NCBI RefSeq assembly: GCF_014352875.1
Contig: NZ_CP060695.1
Location: 2,325,501 to 2,389,500 of the forward strand
From: Polaribacter pectinis
GTDB lineage: Bacteria > Bacteroidota > Bacteroidia > Flavobacteriales > Flavobacteriaceae
Direction: 5' to 3'
Length of the DNA: 64,000 bases
Shown here: positions 35,312-43,697 of the stretch, one piece after another
Numbering within the stretch: position 1 is the stretch's first letter
How the letters are laid out: every line of letters begins with the position of its first letter
The notes under the pieces: model-generated
What the model was told of the DNA's origin: nothing
What the model saw: the letters and a program-made list of their open reading frames with translations, nothing else
The model's database searches: none
Program-made: the position numbers and the translations under genes

Positions 35312-36133
35312 TTAATTAGCTACAAAAGATTGTATAAACTCTCTAAAGTTCGATTCACATTGATTTTTCCAATCATCAGAAAATAAATTGTCAATAATTC
35401 TTTTCTTAATTAAGACTTTGTCGATATTCCAAGAGTCTGGTACTAAATCTAAAATATCGTCTAATTTATTTTCACATTCTTTGGTGCAAATGTATAACAT
35501 TTCAACCAAGTTATTCACAATGTCTGTTAATTTCCTGTCTTTTCCAAATAAAATTTTTGCTATATCAGTTTTAATTATTGATTCATCCTCAGTCAAATCT
35601 GTAATTCCATAATCAAGGAATGACATATTAAAAATATTTACGTGGTCGATTGCATAAAAAAAACTCATATTATCAGGAGAAACGGATAAAAGCAAATTGA
35701 AGTTGTTATGATTCCTATCTTCATTTGCTGTCCAAATATCAAATAGTGCTATTTTTAAAAAATCCGTTTTATCAGATATTTTATTTCTAAAAGATTTTTC
35801 CTGAAACATTGACACCATAGTATGATCTAATTCTTTAGAAGTTTCTAGATATAAAGATCCAAAACATTGCTTTTCAAACCAACCTATCTGTAATTGCGGA
35901 AATTTTTCATTTGGAATATGTTCTCTTTTAACATTAATAAGACAAGTTTCGGGTGTTTTAATTCCCCATATTTTAGCAAATTCAGATGCTATCAACTCGT
36001 TAAACAAATATTTAGGAAACCTATCATACTTACATACCCAATCTCTGAAATCATTGCAAGTTACAAGTAGCGGACTACTTCCTTGTGTGTCAAAAACTTT
36101 ATGAACATCTTCAATTGTATGAAGTAATTGCAT
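35312..36133 (-). CDS. Cassette 13: HipA-like kinase
   Basis: A 273-residue protein with features of the HipA-like kinase family: FDIWTANEDRNHNNFNLLLS (catalytic loop with D and N) near residue 130, and FFYAIDHVNIFN (metal-binding D) near 160. It lacks the full-length HipA N-terminal domain and is shorter than HipA (about 440 residues). HipA kinases phosphorylate a tRNA synthetase and slow growth; the short forms with a DUF3037 partner are less studied. As a pair this resembles a toxin-antitoxin module and may stabilise the array. Confidence 0.75.
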   Translation of the reverse strand: MQLLHTIEDVHKVFDTQGSSPLLVTCNDFRDWVCKYDRFPKYLFNELIASEFAKIWGIKTPETCLINVKREHIPNEKFPQLQIGWFEKQCFGSLYLETSKELDHTMVSMFQEKSFRNKISDKTDFLKIALFDIWTANEDRNHNNFNLLLSVSPDNMSFFYAIDHVNIFNMSFLDYGITDLTEDESIIKTDIAKILFGKDRKLTDIVNNLVEMLYICTKECENKLDDILDLVPDSWNIDKVLIKKRIIDNLFSDDWKNQCESNFREFIQSFVAN

Positions 36134-36186
36134 TAAAAAATTATTATATACTTATTATACAAGCAAATATATCAAATAAAAACTTT

Positions 36187-36319
36187 GCACAACAACGTAT
36201 ATAAAAAATAGCTAAATAATCGCCTAACTTAATTTGTATTACTTATTTAATAACGTTATTTTAGTCGGAAAAGTATGTGAGTACTTACACGCTACTTTTC
36301 ATATACAAAACCGTATGCC
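36187..36319 (+). repeat. attC-like site 13 (damaged right core)
   Basis: Left core GCACAAC (TTTGCACAAC). The right core reads GTATGCC instead of GTT-type. The end of cassette 14 is GGCATACAAC, so the expected core was GTTGTATGCC and three bases (TTG) seem to have been lost here. Confidence 0.75.
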
Positions 36320-36349
36320 ATTTGAGAAAAAAATTCCGAACTAAAGAAA

Positions 36350-37051
36350 ATGATATTTACCTCTGACAAAGATTATAAATCAACCAAGAAAATAAAACAA
36401 GGAATTTCAACAATAAAAAAGGAATTTGAACCACTTGCGAAATGGATTGACCAAAAATACGATGTCAAAACTTTAAACATCATTTTCGATTATATCCATA
36501 AAAATAAGTCTCAACCACGAATACAAATTTGTCTTGAATACGCAAGAGACAAAGGAAAGTTTATGGATAATAAAACTTATAATTTTGATAAGCGAAAACA
36601 AAAAGAGGTTGCTGAAAAGTTTGCAGAAATAACTTCAAACTATGAATTGGAAAATAAAACGAATTGGATTAAAAGATTATTTAAACTAATATATAAATCA
36701 AAAAATGTATTTGTTTACTTTTCTGACTTTGAAACAATTGCAAAAGATGAGGCAAATAAGAACATACCTGAAAAAGAAATTAAGAAACTGAAAACGGAAA
36801 TAAATAATCCAGAATTATGGGGAATTGATAGAAGGTTTAATTCTGTAACATATTTTTTACAAACTGATGAACAATTAAAGAAATATGAATATTCTGAAAC
36901 ACACAAGAAATGGAAAGAGCAATATTTTGAATTACTAAAAGAATATGATGAGTTTAAGTATTTCAAAAAAGAATATTTTAATATCCATTTGGACAGTAAA
37001 GAAAATTTTGACACGAATTATGAAAGTAATTGGTATTACTATTACAAATAG
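36350..37051 (+). CDS. Cassette 14: hypothetical protein
   Basis: A 233-residue soluble, lysine-rich, mainly helical protein. Blocks visible are STIKKEFEPLAKWIDQKYDVKTLNIIFDYIHK and PRIQICLEYARDKGKF in the first third and NNPELWGIDRRFNSVTYFLQTDEQ near residue 170. No signal peptide or known family. It is the single gene of its cassette. The core before it is damaged, so this cassette may be unable to excise. Confidence 0.6.
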   Translation: MIFTSDKDYKSTKKIKQGISTIKKEFEPLAKWIDQKYDVKTLNIIFDYIHKNKSQPRIQICLEYARDKGKFMDNKTYNFDKRKQKEVAEKFAEITSNYELENKTNWIKRLFKLIYKSKNVFVYFSDFETIAKDEANKNIPEKEIKKLKTEINNPELWGIDRRFNSVTYFLQTDEQLKKYEYSETHKKWKEQYFELLKEYDEFKYFKKEYFNIHLDSKENFDTNYESNWYYYYK

Positions 37052-37058
37052 AAAAAAC

Positions 37059-37194
37059 GGCATACAACACCGTATAAACAAAATTGCTGGTTTTAGCTCA
37101 CTTGCGAAAGTCCTCACGGACTTTCTTGGTTCGTAATTATTTACTAACTTTACTGCTAAATCATCGCAACTTTGCTTATACAATCACGTTGTGC
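37059..37194 (+). repeat. attC-like site 14
   Basis: Left core ATACAAC (GGCATACAAC), right core GTTGTGC. Arms GTATAAACAAAATTGC and GCAACTTTGCTTATAC. Confidence 0.85.
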
Positions 37195-37202
37195 TTCATT
37201 AT

Positions 37203-37296
37203 GAAAACCAGCCGCACAAACAGCACTTCTGGTTTTTTTTGCAGACACGAAAGCCAACGCTAAAAACCAAAAGAGCTGTTTTTTGCCAACGCTCGA
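37203..37296 (+). repeat. Second-family hairpin, 5' copy in cassette 15
   Basis: AACCAGCCGCACA, then hairpin AACAGC-ACT-TCTGGTTTTT against AAAAACCAAA-AGA-GCTGTT, then TTGCCAACGCTCGAATT. It precedes the PHP-ATPase gene. Apart from this repeat, 37195-37379 holds no gene. Confidence 0.6.
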
Positions 37297-37379
37297 ATTA
37301 GATTGAGGAAAACCGTAATATAATAAGTTAGGAATGAAATAAGTTTACGGAATTAAGTGACTACTGACCAAATTAAAGA

Positions 37380-39974
37380 ATGAAAGAAATAGAAAAAGGT
37401 TCTCAATGGAGAAAATGGGATTTACATTTTCACACACCTACATCATACGATTACGGAGATAAAACAATAACAAATCAAGAAATCATTGATACTTTATCTA
37501 CCAATGAAATTTCTGTAGTTGCGATAACTGACCATCACATAATAGATATTGAACGTATTACCGAACTACAAAAATTAGGACAGGAAAAAGGTATTACTGT
37601 TTTACCAGGAATTGAATTTCTTTCAGACGCTAGAGGTCGTGCACCAATTCATTTTATAGGTATCTTCTCAGAAGATTGTAACTTAACCCATATTTGGGGA
37701 CAAATAGAAAATAGAACCAATATATCCAAAATTAAAGGAGAAGGCGCTAAAATTAATGAAGTCTATTGTAACTTAGAAAATACAATTAAATTAATTAAAG
37801 AATTAGGAGGAATTGCGACAATTCACGCTGGAGAAAAATCCAATTCCGTTGAGAACATTACTCATTCTTTACCACACGGAGATGCACAAAAAACTCTGAT
37901 AGCAAAACTTATAGATTTTTATGAACTAGGAAAGCCAGATGATAAAGACGGTTATGTTAATGTTGTTTTTCCTGCAATAAAGAAGCATCTTCCAATGATA
38001 ATCTGTTCAGATAATCATAACGTGAAAAAATATGTTCTAAAAGAAAATTGTTGGATAAAGGCAGACACGACTTTCGAAGGTCTCAAGCAAGTTATTTTCG
38101 AGCCTAAACAAAGAGTTAGAATTCAAGGTTTGAAACCACATCAAAAAGCTGGTTATCAAGTTATAGAATCCGTTAAAATATCTCACACAAATTTCAACCC
38201 ACAAACGATATATTTTAATCAAAATTTAAGCTCAATAATTGGTGGGCGTTCAACTGGTAAATCTATATTATTGGGTGCTATCGCAAAAAAATTAAACTGC
38301 GATAAAGACGTAAAAGCAGAAAATGAAGATTACACTAATTTTGTAAATGAAGTTGTTGCCAACATAGTTGTTACTTGGAAAGATGGAACTGTAAACGACA
38401 ATAGAGATATTGAATACTTTCCACAAAGCTATATGTACACATTAGCAAGAAACAGAAATAAAGAACTTGATAATCTTATTGAAAATATCATTAAACAAGA
38501 TAGCTCTAAAAATCAATTGATTTCGAACTATGAAACGTTTAGTAGTGAAAACAACACTGACATTACTAACAAGGTTAATAAAATATTTCAACTTCAGGAA
38601 GACTTAATAAAAAGGCGAAGCCTTTTAAAAGAAAAAGGAGATAAAAAAGGTATTGAAGCAGAAATTGAAAAACTCACAAAAGAATTAGCTGAATTAAAGA
38701 GTAAGTCTCAAATATCTGAAGACAATTTAGATAAATATTCAAAATTGAGAGCTCAAAAAGATTCCGTTTCTAAATCAAATGAAATTTTAGGAGATGAAAT
38801 TTCTAGAATTGAAAACTTAAAAGAGAAGTTTTTCATCAACAAGGAAATTGAATTTGAACTTGTGTCAATTTCAGAAGAAAACCGTGTAATAATCAAAAGG
38901 AAGTTTGATGAATTAAAAGTAAAGTTTCAAAGAGAATGGGAAACGGAAATTGACAAAATACAGACTTCTAATACTGCTGTTAAAACCGTAAACGAAAAAA
39001 TCATAGAAGGAATAATTATAGACCCAATTTATTTAAAAGGTTTGGAGGCTTTTCAGAATAACACTCAGTACAGAGAAGTTGAAAGCAAATTGAAAATTCA
39101 AAAAGACAAGCTTGCAGATATATTGATAATTACTAAAGAGGTTGACAAGTTAAAAGAACAAATAGAAGCTTTCAAAACTTCTATAAAAGATTCACATCGA
39201 GAATTTTTAAACAAAATAGAAGCTTTCAGAGAGGATTTAAGTGTGTCTAGAGACAAATTAGAGATAAAGGCATCTGCAAAACTAAATAAGCGTAAATATA
39301 AAGATTTACTATACAATAGTATAAACCAACAAAGTCAGCAAGGGCAAACAATAGTCGGAGTTAACCTAGATACTAACGAAAACTATTTTAGTTCGGTAAA
39401 TCAAATATTTGAAAAGCTTCTAGAAAAGAATATTACTTTAAAAGGTCAATACAGTCATAATTCACTTTGTCAAAAATTAATGGCAAGTAACTTTTTTGAA
39501 ATATCTTACGACATAGTTTATGATGATATTTTCAATCAGATGTCAGAAGGTAAAAAAGCATTCGTTGTTTTACTCTTACTACTTGATTTTAGCAGTAAAG
39601 ATTGTCCAATATTAATTGACCAACCGGAAGATGATTTAGACAATAGAGCAATCTATAAAGACTTAGTTGCATACCTCATTAAGAAGAAAAAAGAACGTCA
39701 GATAATATTAGTTACACATAATCCAAATATAGTGGTTGGTTCAGATTCTGAATTAATAATTGTAGCCAATCAAAATGGAAATGATTCACCAAACAAAAAC
39801 GGAATTAAATTTCAGTACGTTTCTGGTAGTTTAGAAAACACAAAAGAAAAAGACAAATCTATTGGAATAACTTTAGATTCTCAAGGTATCAAACAACACG
39901 TATGTGAAATATTAGAAGGTGGAAATGAAGCCTTTAAACAAAGAGAAAGGAAGTATGCGATTGCAATGGAATAG
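37380..39974 (+). CDS. Cassette 15: PHP-domain/SMC-like ATPase (TrlF-type)
   Basis: An 864-residue fusion. Residues about 1-240 are a PHP phosphoesterase (WDLHFHTPTSYDYG, AITDHH, GIEF, HAGE, CSDNHN provide the metal ligands). The rest is an ABC/SMC-like ATPase with Walker A GGRSTGKSILL near residue 285, a long coiled coil (about 390-650), Walker B DCPILIDQPEDDLDNR near 745 and VTHNPNIVV. This layout is that of TrlF-type proteins found in defence islands. The PHP part would hydrolyse a phosphate ester, possibly DNA ends, gated by ATP. It is the only gene in this 2.9-kb cassette and is bracketed by the second hairpin family. Confidence 0.85.
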   Translation: MKEIEKGSQWRKWDLHFHTPTSYDYGDKTITNQEIIDTLSTNEISVVAITDHHIIDIERITELQKLGQEKGITVLPGIEFLSDARGRAPIHFIGIFSEDCNLTHIWGQIENRTNISKIKGEGAKINEVYCNLENTIKLIKELGGIATIHAGEKSNSVENITHSLPHGDAQKTLIAKLIDFYELGKPDDKDGYVNVVFPAIKKHLPMIICSDNHNVKKYVLKENCWIKADTTFEGLKQVIFEPKQRVRIQGLKPHQKAGYQVIESVKISHTNFNPQTIYFNQNLSSIIGGRSTGKSILLGAIAKKLNCDKDVKAENEDYTNFVNEVVANIVVTWKDGTVNDNRDIEYFPQSYMYTLARNRNKELDNLIENIIKQDSSKNQLISNYETFSSENNTDITNKVNKIFQLQEDLIKRRSLLKEKGDKKGIEAEIEKLTKELAELKSKSQISEDNLDKYSKLRAQKDSVSKSNEILGDEISRIENLKEKFFINKEIEFELVSISEENRVIIKRKFDELKVKFQREWETEIDKIQTSNTAVKTVNEKIIEGIIIDPIYLKGLEAFQNNTQYREVESKLKIQKDKLADILIITKEVDKLKEQIEAFKTSIKDSHREFLNKIEAFREDLSVSRDKLEIKASAKLNKRKYKDLLYNSINQQSQQGQTIVGVNLDTNENYFSSVNQIFEKLLEKNITLKGQYSHNSLCQKLMASNFFEISYDIVYDDIFNQMSEGKKAFVVLLLLLDFSSKDCPILIDQPEDDLDNRAIYKDLVAYLIKKKKERQIILVTHNPNIVVGSDSELIIVANQNGNDSPNKNGIKFQYVSGSLENTKEKDKSIGITLDSQGIKQHVCEILEGGNEAFKQRERKYAIAME

Positions 39975-40075
39975 CCAACGCTGAAAGCCATACACATTTG
40001 CAATTCGCTACAGCCAATGCTAAGCCCAAAATCGCAAAAGAGTATGTCTTTGCCAACGCTAGCAAGTTTGTGGAA
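39973..40075 (+). repeat. Second-family hairpin, 3' copy in cassette 15
   Basis: Begins GCCAACGCTGAAAGC directly at the stop codon, contains CATAC-ACA-TTTGCAATT and GCAAA-AGA-GTATG, and ends TTTGCCAACGCTAGCAAGTTTG. It is almost the same as the copy after the methyltransferase of cassette 4, although the genes are unrelated. Confidence 0.65.
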
Positions 40076-40085
40076 AATAACGAAA

Positions 40086-40281
40086 GCACAACAATGTATA
40101 TAAAAAATAGGGCGGAAAGTGCTAAAACGAAGGCTTGTGTTTATTTGCAAAGTCCGCCATATTTTTAATTTGTATTTTAGAAAAACGAAAAGATAAAAAT
40201 AAAATGAAAAATATGGCTAAGTTCAAAATCGAAAGTAAGTGCTTACCAACTGCCCTACTTTTCATATACTAAACGTTGGCA
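40086..40281 (+). repeat. attC-like site 15
   Basis: Long version (196 bp). Left core GCACAAC, right core GTTGGCA. Arms GTATATAAAAAATAGGG and CCCTACTTTTCATATAC. A one-base shift in the extended core pairing sets it apart from the others. Confidence 0.8.
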
Positions 40282-40307
40282 ACAAGCACAAAACTGAACT
40301 CTGAAAA

Positions 40308-40850
40308 ATGACGAAATTAAAAAGTTACATAATATTAATTCTGATTTTGATAAGTGTTTCTTGTAGTCAGAAAAAATCAAACAAAACTGATTTAGAAAAT
40401 TATATTGAGTCAATTAAAGAAAAAAATTCATTAACTGAAAATCCTTTAATTCTTATTGACGGTTACATCAGAGAATATGAATTAATGAATACCGAACAAA
40501 TTTTATTATTAGAAGACGATATTTTGAGCGTAAAATATTTTGAAAAGGAAAAATCTTTAAAAATATTTGGAGAAAGTGGGAAAAACGGAGCAATATTTAT
40601 ATCAACATTAAATCAAATAATAGCGGTTGATGATATTAATCCTGAAAAGAGAATTATTTATATTTTGAATGGAAATATAATATCAAAAAAGGATTTTGAG
40701 GAAATAAACGAAAACAAAATAGTAGAAATTGAAACTTTAAAAGAAAAAAAAATAATAGAGAGATTTTCAACAGAGAACTATGAAGAATTGATTTATGTTA
40801 TTACGAAACAAGAAACTGAAAAAATAAAGCCAGTTGCCAACACCGTATAA
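40308..40850 (+). CDS. Cassette 16: lipoprotein (copy 1 of duplicated cassette)
   Basis: A 180-residue lipoprotein (MTKLKSYIILILILISVSCSQ) of unknown function. The mature part has NPLILIDGYIREYELMNTEQILLLEDDILSVKYFEKEKSLKIFG and SGKNGAIFISTLNQI, which recalls the TonB-dependent-receptor plug-like repeats GKNGAI(F/V)(I/L)(S/T). A plug-like fold is possible. The frame ends inside attC 16 at its TAA (end PVANTV). An identical protein is encoded at 42462-43004. Confidence 0.75.
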   Translation: MTKLKSYIILILILISVSCSQKKSNKTDLENYIESIKEKNSLTENPLILIDGYIREYELMNTEQILLLEDDILSVKYFEKEKSLKIFGESGKNGAIFISTLNQIIAVDDINPEKRIIYILNGNIISKKDFEEINENKIVEIETLKEKKIIERFSTENYEELIYVITKQETEKIKPVANTV

Positions 40851-40968
40851 AAAAAATTGCTAAATTAGTGCTTAACCAAAGGCAGTTGCATTTTTGCCAA
40901 CTTCTGAATTTCCTTCGGAAATTCCTCGCTGACAAAACCGCAACTTTTCTTATACAACAACGTTGGCA
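40835..40968 (+). repeat. attC-like site 16
   Basis: Left core TGCCAAC, right core GTTGGCA. Arms GTATAAAAAAAATTGC and GCAACTTTTCTTATAC. Identical to site 18 up to the crossover region, after which the right cores differ. Confidence 0.85.
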
Positions 40969-41036
40969 ATAATAGATGAAAATCGTTATGAATTAATATT
41001 TTGTTAATATTAATCTGATTTCAAATTTAAAAAATA

Positions 41037-41044
41037 TATTTTTG
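41037..41044 (+). promoter_or_regulatory. Candidate private promoter in cassette 17
   Basis: TATTTTTG fits TAnnTTTG 38 bp before the first ATG of the cassette. The 113-bp AT-rich leader is longer than in other cassettes, which suggests this multigene cassette carries its own promoter. Confidence 0.45.
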
Positions 41045-41081
41045 TATTTTTATATAAATTAAATTATTATATTTAAGTATA

Positions 41082-41420
41082 ATGAATAAAATAAAAAGTA
41101 AATACATATTTAAAGATAGTTACAACCCTAAATATGTTAACGGAGCTCAAGGAGGTATTAGTCCTCAAGGGGAAATTGTAATAAATTTCTACTTAGAAAG
41201 AAACGCTCTTCCAATTTCTCAAACCTATCAAATAGAAAATGATAAAGTTGCACCAAAAGAAATTGAATCTGAGCCATCTGATTTAAATAATAGCTTTGTA
41301 AGAGTTATCGAAAATGGAGTGATAATGAATTATCAATCAGCTAAAGAAATTTATAAATGGTTGGGGAATAATATTGAAAAACTAGAAAAACTAGAAGATT
41401 TAGCTAAAGGGAAAAAATAA
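41082..41420 (+). CDS. Cassette 17, gene 1: hypothetical protein
   Basis: A 112-residue soluble protein. The first half is probably a beta structure (GGISPQGEIVINFYLERNALPISQTYQI), the C-terminus a helix (SAKEIYKWLGNNIEKLEKLEDL). No family recognised. It is the first of three genes in one cassette, 5 bp before the second, so the three probably form a functional unit such as a toxin-antitoxin or sensor module. Confidence 0.6.
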   Translation: MNKIKSKYIFKDSYNPKYVNGAQGGISPQGEIVINFYLERNALPISQTYQIENDKVAPKEIESEPSDLNNSFVRVIENGVIMNYQSAKEIYKWLGNNIEKLEKLEDLAKGKK

Positions 41421-41425
41421 TATCA

Positions 41426-41926
41426 ATGGATACAACTGATATAATTAAACGTACAATGATTATTAGCTTAGGACTTACCATGACTAATTCAACTGAATCT
41501 GAAAGGTTTTTCATTCCTTCTGATTTAGAAACTCACAGTATAGTTAACACAACATCATTACCATCCTCAACAAGATTTAATAATTCTCATAGATTTTCTT
41601 TAGAGCAATTAAAACTTAATAAAAGAAAATTAAACAGTTTGAAACACTTGCAAGAAGACTGGAATGGATATAATGGTGAAACTATTGAAGACTCTCTAAT
41701 TTCTGATATTGAGAATTTAATTTCGACTTTAGATTATCAGCCACAAATTTTCCCAACAGGTAGAGGTTCTATACAAATTGAAAAATATTTAAATGACGAA
41801 AATCTAGTGGAAATTGAAATATCTTCAAATGAAATTTTTGTATACCAAGTAAAAAACGGAGAAGAAATTGAAAAAGAAATTTCAATTTCAGAAATAAATG
41901 ATTTTATTAGTGAGCTTTACACCTAA
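41426..41926 (+). CDS. Cassette 17, gene 2: hypothetical protein
   Basis: A 166-residue protein. The centre contains LKHLQEDWNGYNGETIEDSLISDIENLI, a 'DWNGYN' pattern that is common in small paired genes of unknown role, and the C-terminus a beta/alpha part (LVEIEISSNEIFVYQVKNGEE). No recognised signal or membrane segment, although residues 9-20 are mildly hydrophobic. Its 3' end overlaps the next gene by 29 bp, so translation is coupled. Confidence 0.6.
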   Translation: MDTTDIIKRTMIISLGLTMTNSTESERFFIPSDLETHSIVNTTSLPSSTRFNNSHRFSLEQLKLNKRKLNSLKHLQEDWNGYNGETIEDSLISDIENLISTLDYQPQIFPTGRGSIQIEKYLNDENLVEIEISSNEIFVYQVKNGEEIEKEISISEINDFISELYT

Positions 41927-42293
41927 AAAATTAAATAACTCAATAAATAATAATGAATTCTTATATCGTGGAATCATTGAAATTAATTGGGATTTTCAAA
42001 ACAATAGACCTAGTTCTGCCACATTCAAAGATTCAAAAGGTGTTTCAGTTGATAGAGAAGCAGATAGAACTGAAAAAGAATGCATTGACTTTCTGAAAAG
42101 TAGTAAAGATTTTTTTTCAATTTGTAAGGTAAAAGCTGAAAGTGTACGCAATAGAAATGGTATAATAAAATATCTTCCAATAGAAAAAAATATATATCAT
42201 TCAGAAATACACGATTCCGAAGAAAGAGTACAAATGAGAGGCAGTAAGCCAAAGAAAATTAGAGACGAATCTATAGTTGTTTATAATAAATAA
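41898..42293 (+). CDS. Cassette 17, gene 3: hypothetical protein
   Basis: A 131-residue protein if the ATG at 41898 is used; a GTG at 41910 is an alternative that shortens the overlap with the previous gene. The central part reads LYRGIIEINWDFQNNRPSSATFKDSKGVSVDREADRTE, a conserved-looking block of a small family that I have no name for. Together with gene 2 it resembles a linked two-protein unit. Confidence 0.55.
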   Translation: MILLVSFTPKKLNNSINNNEFLYRGIIEINWDFQNNRPSSATFKDSKGVSVDREADRTEKECIDFLKSSKDFFSICKVKAESVRNRNGIIKYLPIEKNIYHSEIHDSEERVQMRGSKPKKIRDESIVVYNK

Positions 42294-42300
42294 CTACTAT

Positions 42301-42435
42301 TGCCAACACCGTATAAACTTTATTGCTAGCTTTTTGCCTACTTGCGAAAAACCTCACGGATTTTCTTTGTTTGTGTTTTATTTACTAACTTTAGTGTTTG
42401 TAACTCGCAACAAAGCTTATACAAACACGTTGGCA
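42301..42435 (+). repeat. attC-like site 17
   Basis: Left core TGCCAAC (TATTGCCAAC), right core GTTGGCA. Arms GTATAAACTTTATTGC and GCAACAAAGCTTATAC. Confidence 0.85.
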
Positions 42436-42461
42436 ACAAGCACAAAACTGAACTCTGAAAA

Positions 42462-43004
42462 ATGACGAAATTAAAAAGTTACATAATATTAATTCTGATT
42501 TTGATAAGTGTTTCTTGTAGTCAGAAAAAATCAAACAAAACTGATTTAGAAAATTATATTGAGTCAATTAAAGAAAAAAATTCATTAACTGAAAATCCTT
42601 TAATTCTTATTGACGGTTACATCAGAGAATATGAATTAATGAATACCGAACAAATTTTATTATTAGAAGACGATATTTTGAGCGTAAAATATTTTGAAAA
42701 GGAAAAATCTTTAAAAATATTTGGAGAAAGTGGGAAAAACGGAGCAATATTTATATCAACATTAAATCAAATAATAGCGGTTGATGATATTAATCCTGAA
42801 AAGAGAATTATTTATATTTTGAATGGAAATATAATATCAAAAAAGGATTTTGAGGAAATAAACGAAAACAAAATAGTAGAAATTGAAACTTTAAAAGAAA
42901 AAAAAATAATAGAGAGATTTTCAACAGAGAACTATGAAGAATTGATTTATGTTATTACGAAACAAGAAACTGAAAAAATAAAGCCAGTTGCCAACACCGT
43001 ATAA
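42462..43004 (+). CDS. Cassette 18: lipoprotein (copy 2 of duplicated cassette)
   Basis: Encodes the same 180 residues as 40308-40850, and its leader and attC are also the same, so the cassette is an exact duplicate with one three-gene cassette (number 17) between the copies. Lipoprotein with lipobox VSC; mature part with the SGKNGAIFIS block. Absence of differences means the duplication is recent. Sequence identity starts at the core and ends in the next core, as expected for cassette recombination rather than random tandem duplication. Confidence 0.75.
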   Translation: MTKLKSYIILILILISVSCSQKKSNKTDLENYIESIKEKNSLTENPLILIDGYIREYELMNTEQILLLEDDILSVKYFEKEKSLKIFGESGKNGAIFISTLNQIIAVDDINPEKRIIYILNGNIISKKDFEEINENKIVEIETLKEKKIIERFSTENYEELIYVITKQETEKIKPVANTV

Positions 43005-43122
43005 AAAAAATTGCTAAATTAGTGCTTAACCAAAGGCAGTTGCATTTTTGCCAACTTCTGAATTTCCTTCGGAAATTCCTCGCTGACAAAACCGCAACTT
43101 TTCTTATACAACAACGTTGGGT
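42989..43122 (+). repeat. attC-like site 18
   Basis: Left core TGCCAAC, right core GTTGGGT. Same as site 16 through GTTGG, then different, which places the crossover at or just after the G of the core. Confidence 0.85.
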
Positions 43123-43134
43123 TTAATTAAAAAA

Positions 43135-43551
43135 ATGAAAAGAGAAGAACATTTAGAATTTTGTAAAATATGTAGGAATCGTGAATTTGACTTTCACAAA
43201 GGATTACTATGTGGTTTAACAAATGAACTTGCAAATTTTGAGAATAACTGTGAAACTTTTGAAAAAGATAATGAAGCTGAAGAAGTTGAGTTTTTAAGCA
43301 AAATGGAAAATACTGGAGATCATATAAGTGGAGATGACTTTGACTTTAAAAAAAATAAAAGTAAAGGCTTTGACAAAATGGCTTTAGGAATAGTTTTAAC
43401 GGCTGTATCTTTCTTTATATCTGATTATACAGGAGTTTATGTTGTTACATTTGGAATTATTGCATACGGATATAGACAACATTCAAGAGGTGTTGAACAA
43501 GAAAAAATTTTTATGAAGGAAAAAGAAAAAAGTGAGAAAGGAAAAAACTAA
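43135..43551 (+). CDS. Cassette 19: small Cys-motif membrane protein
   Basis: 138 residues from the ATG at 43135; a TTG inside the core would add six residues and is not needed. The N-terminal 35 residues hold four cysteines in the pattern FCKICRNREF, LLCGL, NNCETF, which may bind zinc. Residues about 88-120 form one or two membrane segments (MALGIVLTAVSFFISDYTGVYVVTFGIIAYGY), and the tail is charged. This 'C-C-C-C plus membrane anchor' layout is common among small flavobacterial proteins. No function known. Confidence 0.65.
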   Translation: MKREEHLEFCKICRNREFDFHKGLLCGLTNELANFENNCETFEKDNEAEEVEFLSKMENTGDHISGDDFDFKKNKSKGFDKMALGIVLTAVSFFISDYTGVYVVTFGIIAYGYRQHSRGVEQEKIFMKEKEKSEKGKN

Positions 43552-43685
43552 ACCCAACACCGTGTAAAAAAAATTGCTGGTAAAAGCCTACTTACGAAAA
43601 TCCTCTCGGATTTTCTTGGTTCGTGTTTTATTTACTAACTTTATTGCTTAAACCACGCAACTTTTCCTACACAACAACGTTACCC
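43552..43685 (+). repeat. attC-like site 19
   Basis: Left core ACCCAAC, right core GTTACCC. Arms GTGTAAAAAAAATTGC and GCAACTTTTCCTACAC, three A/C oppositions. Confidence 0.85.
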
Positions 43686-43697
43686 AACATTTGAGAA

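Noticed and set aside
36715..37183. Minus-strand frames of 80-100 codons over cassette 14 and its attC
   Set aside because: They are shadows of the plus-strand gene and the conserved attC arms; the composition is not protein-like.
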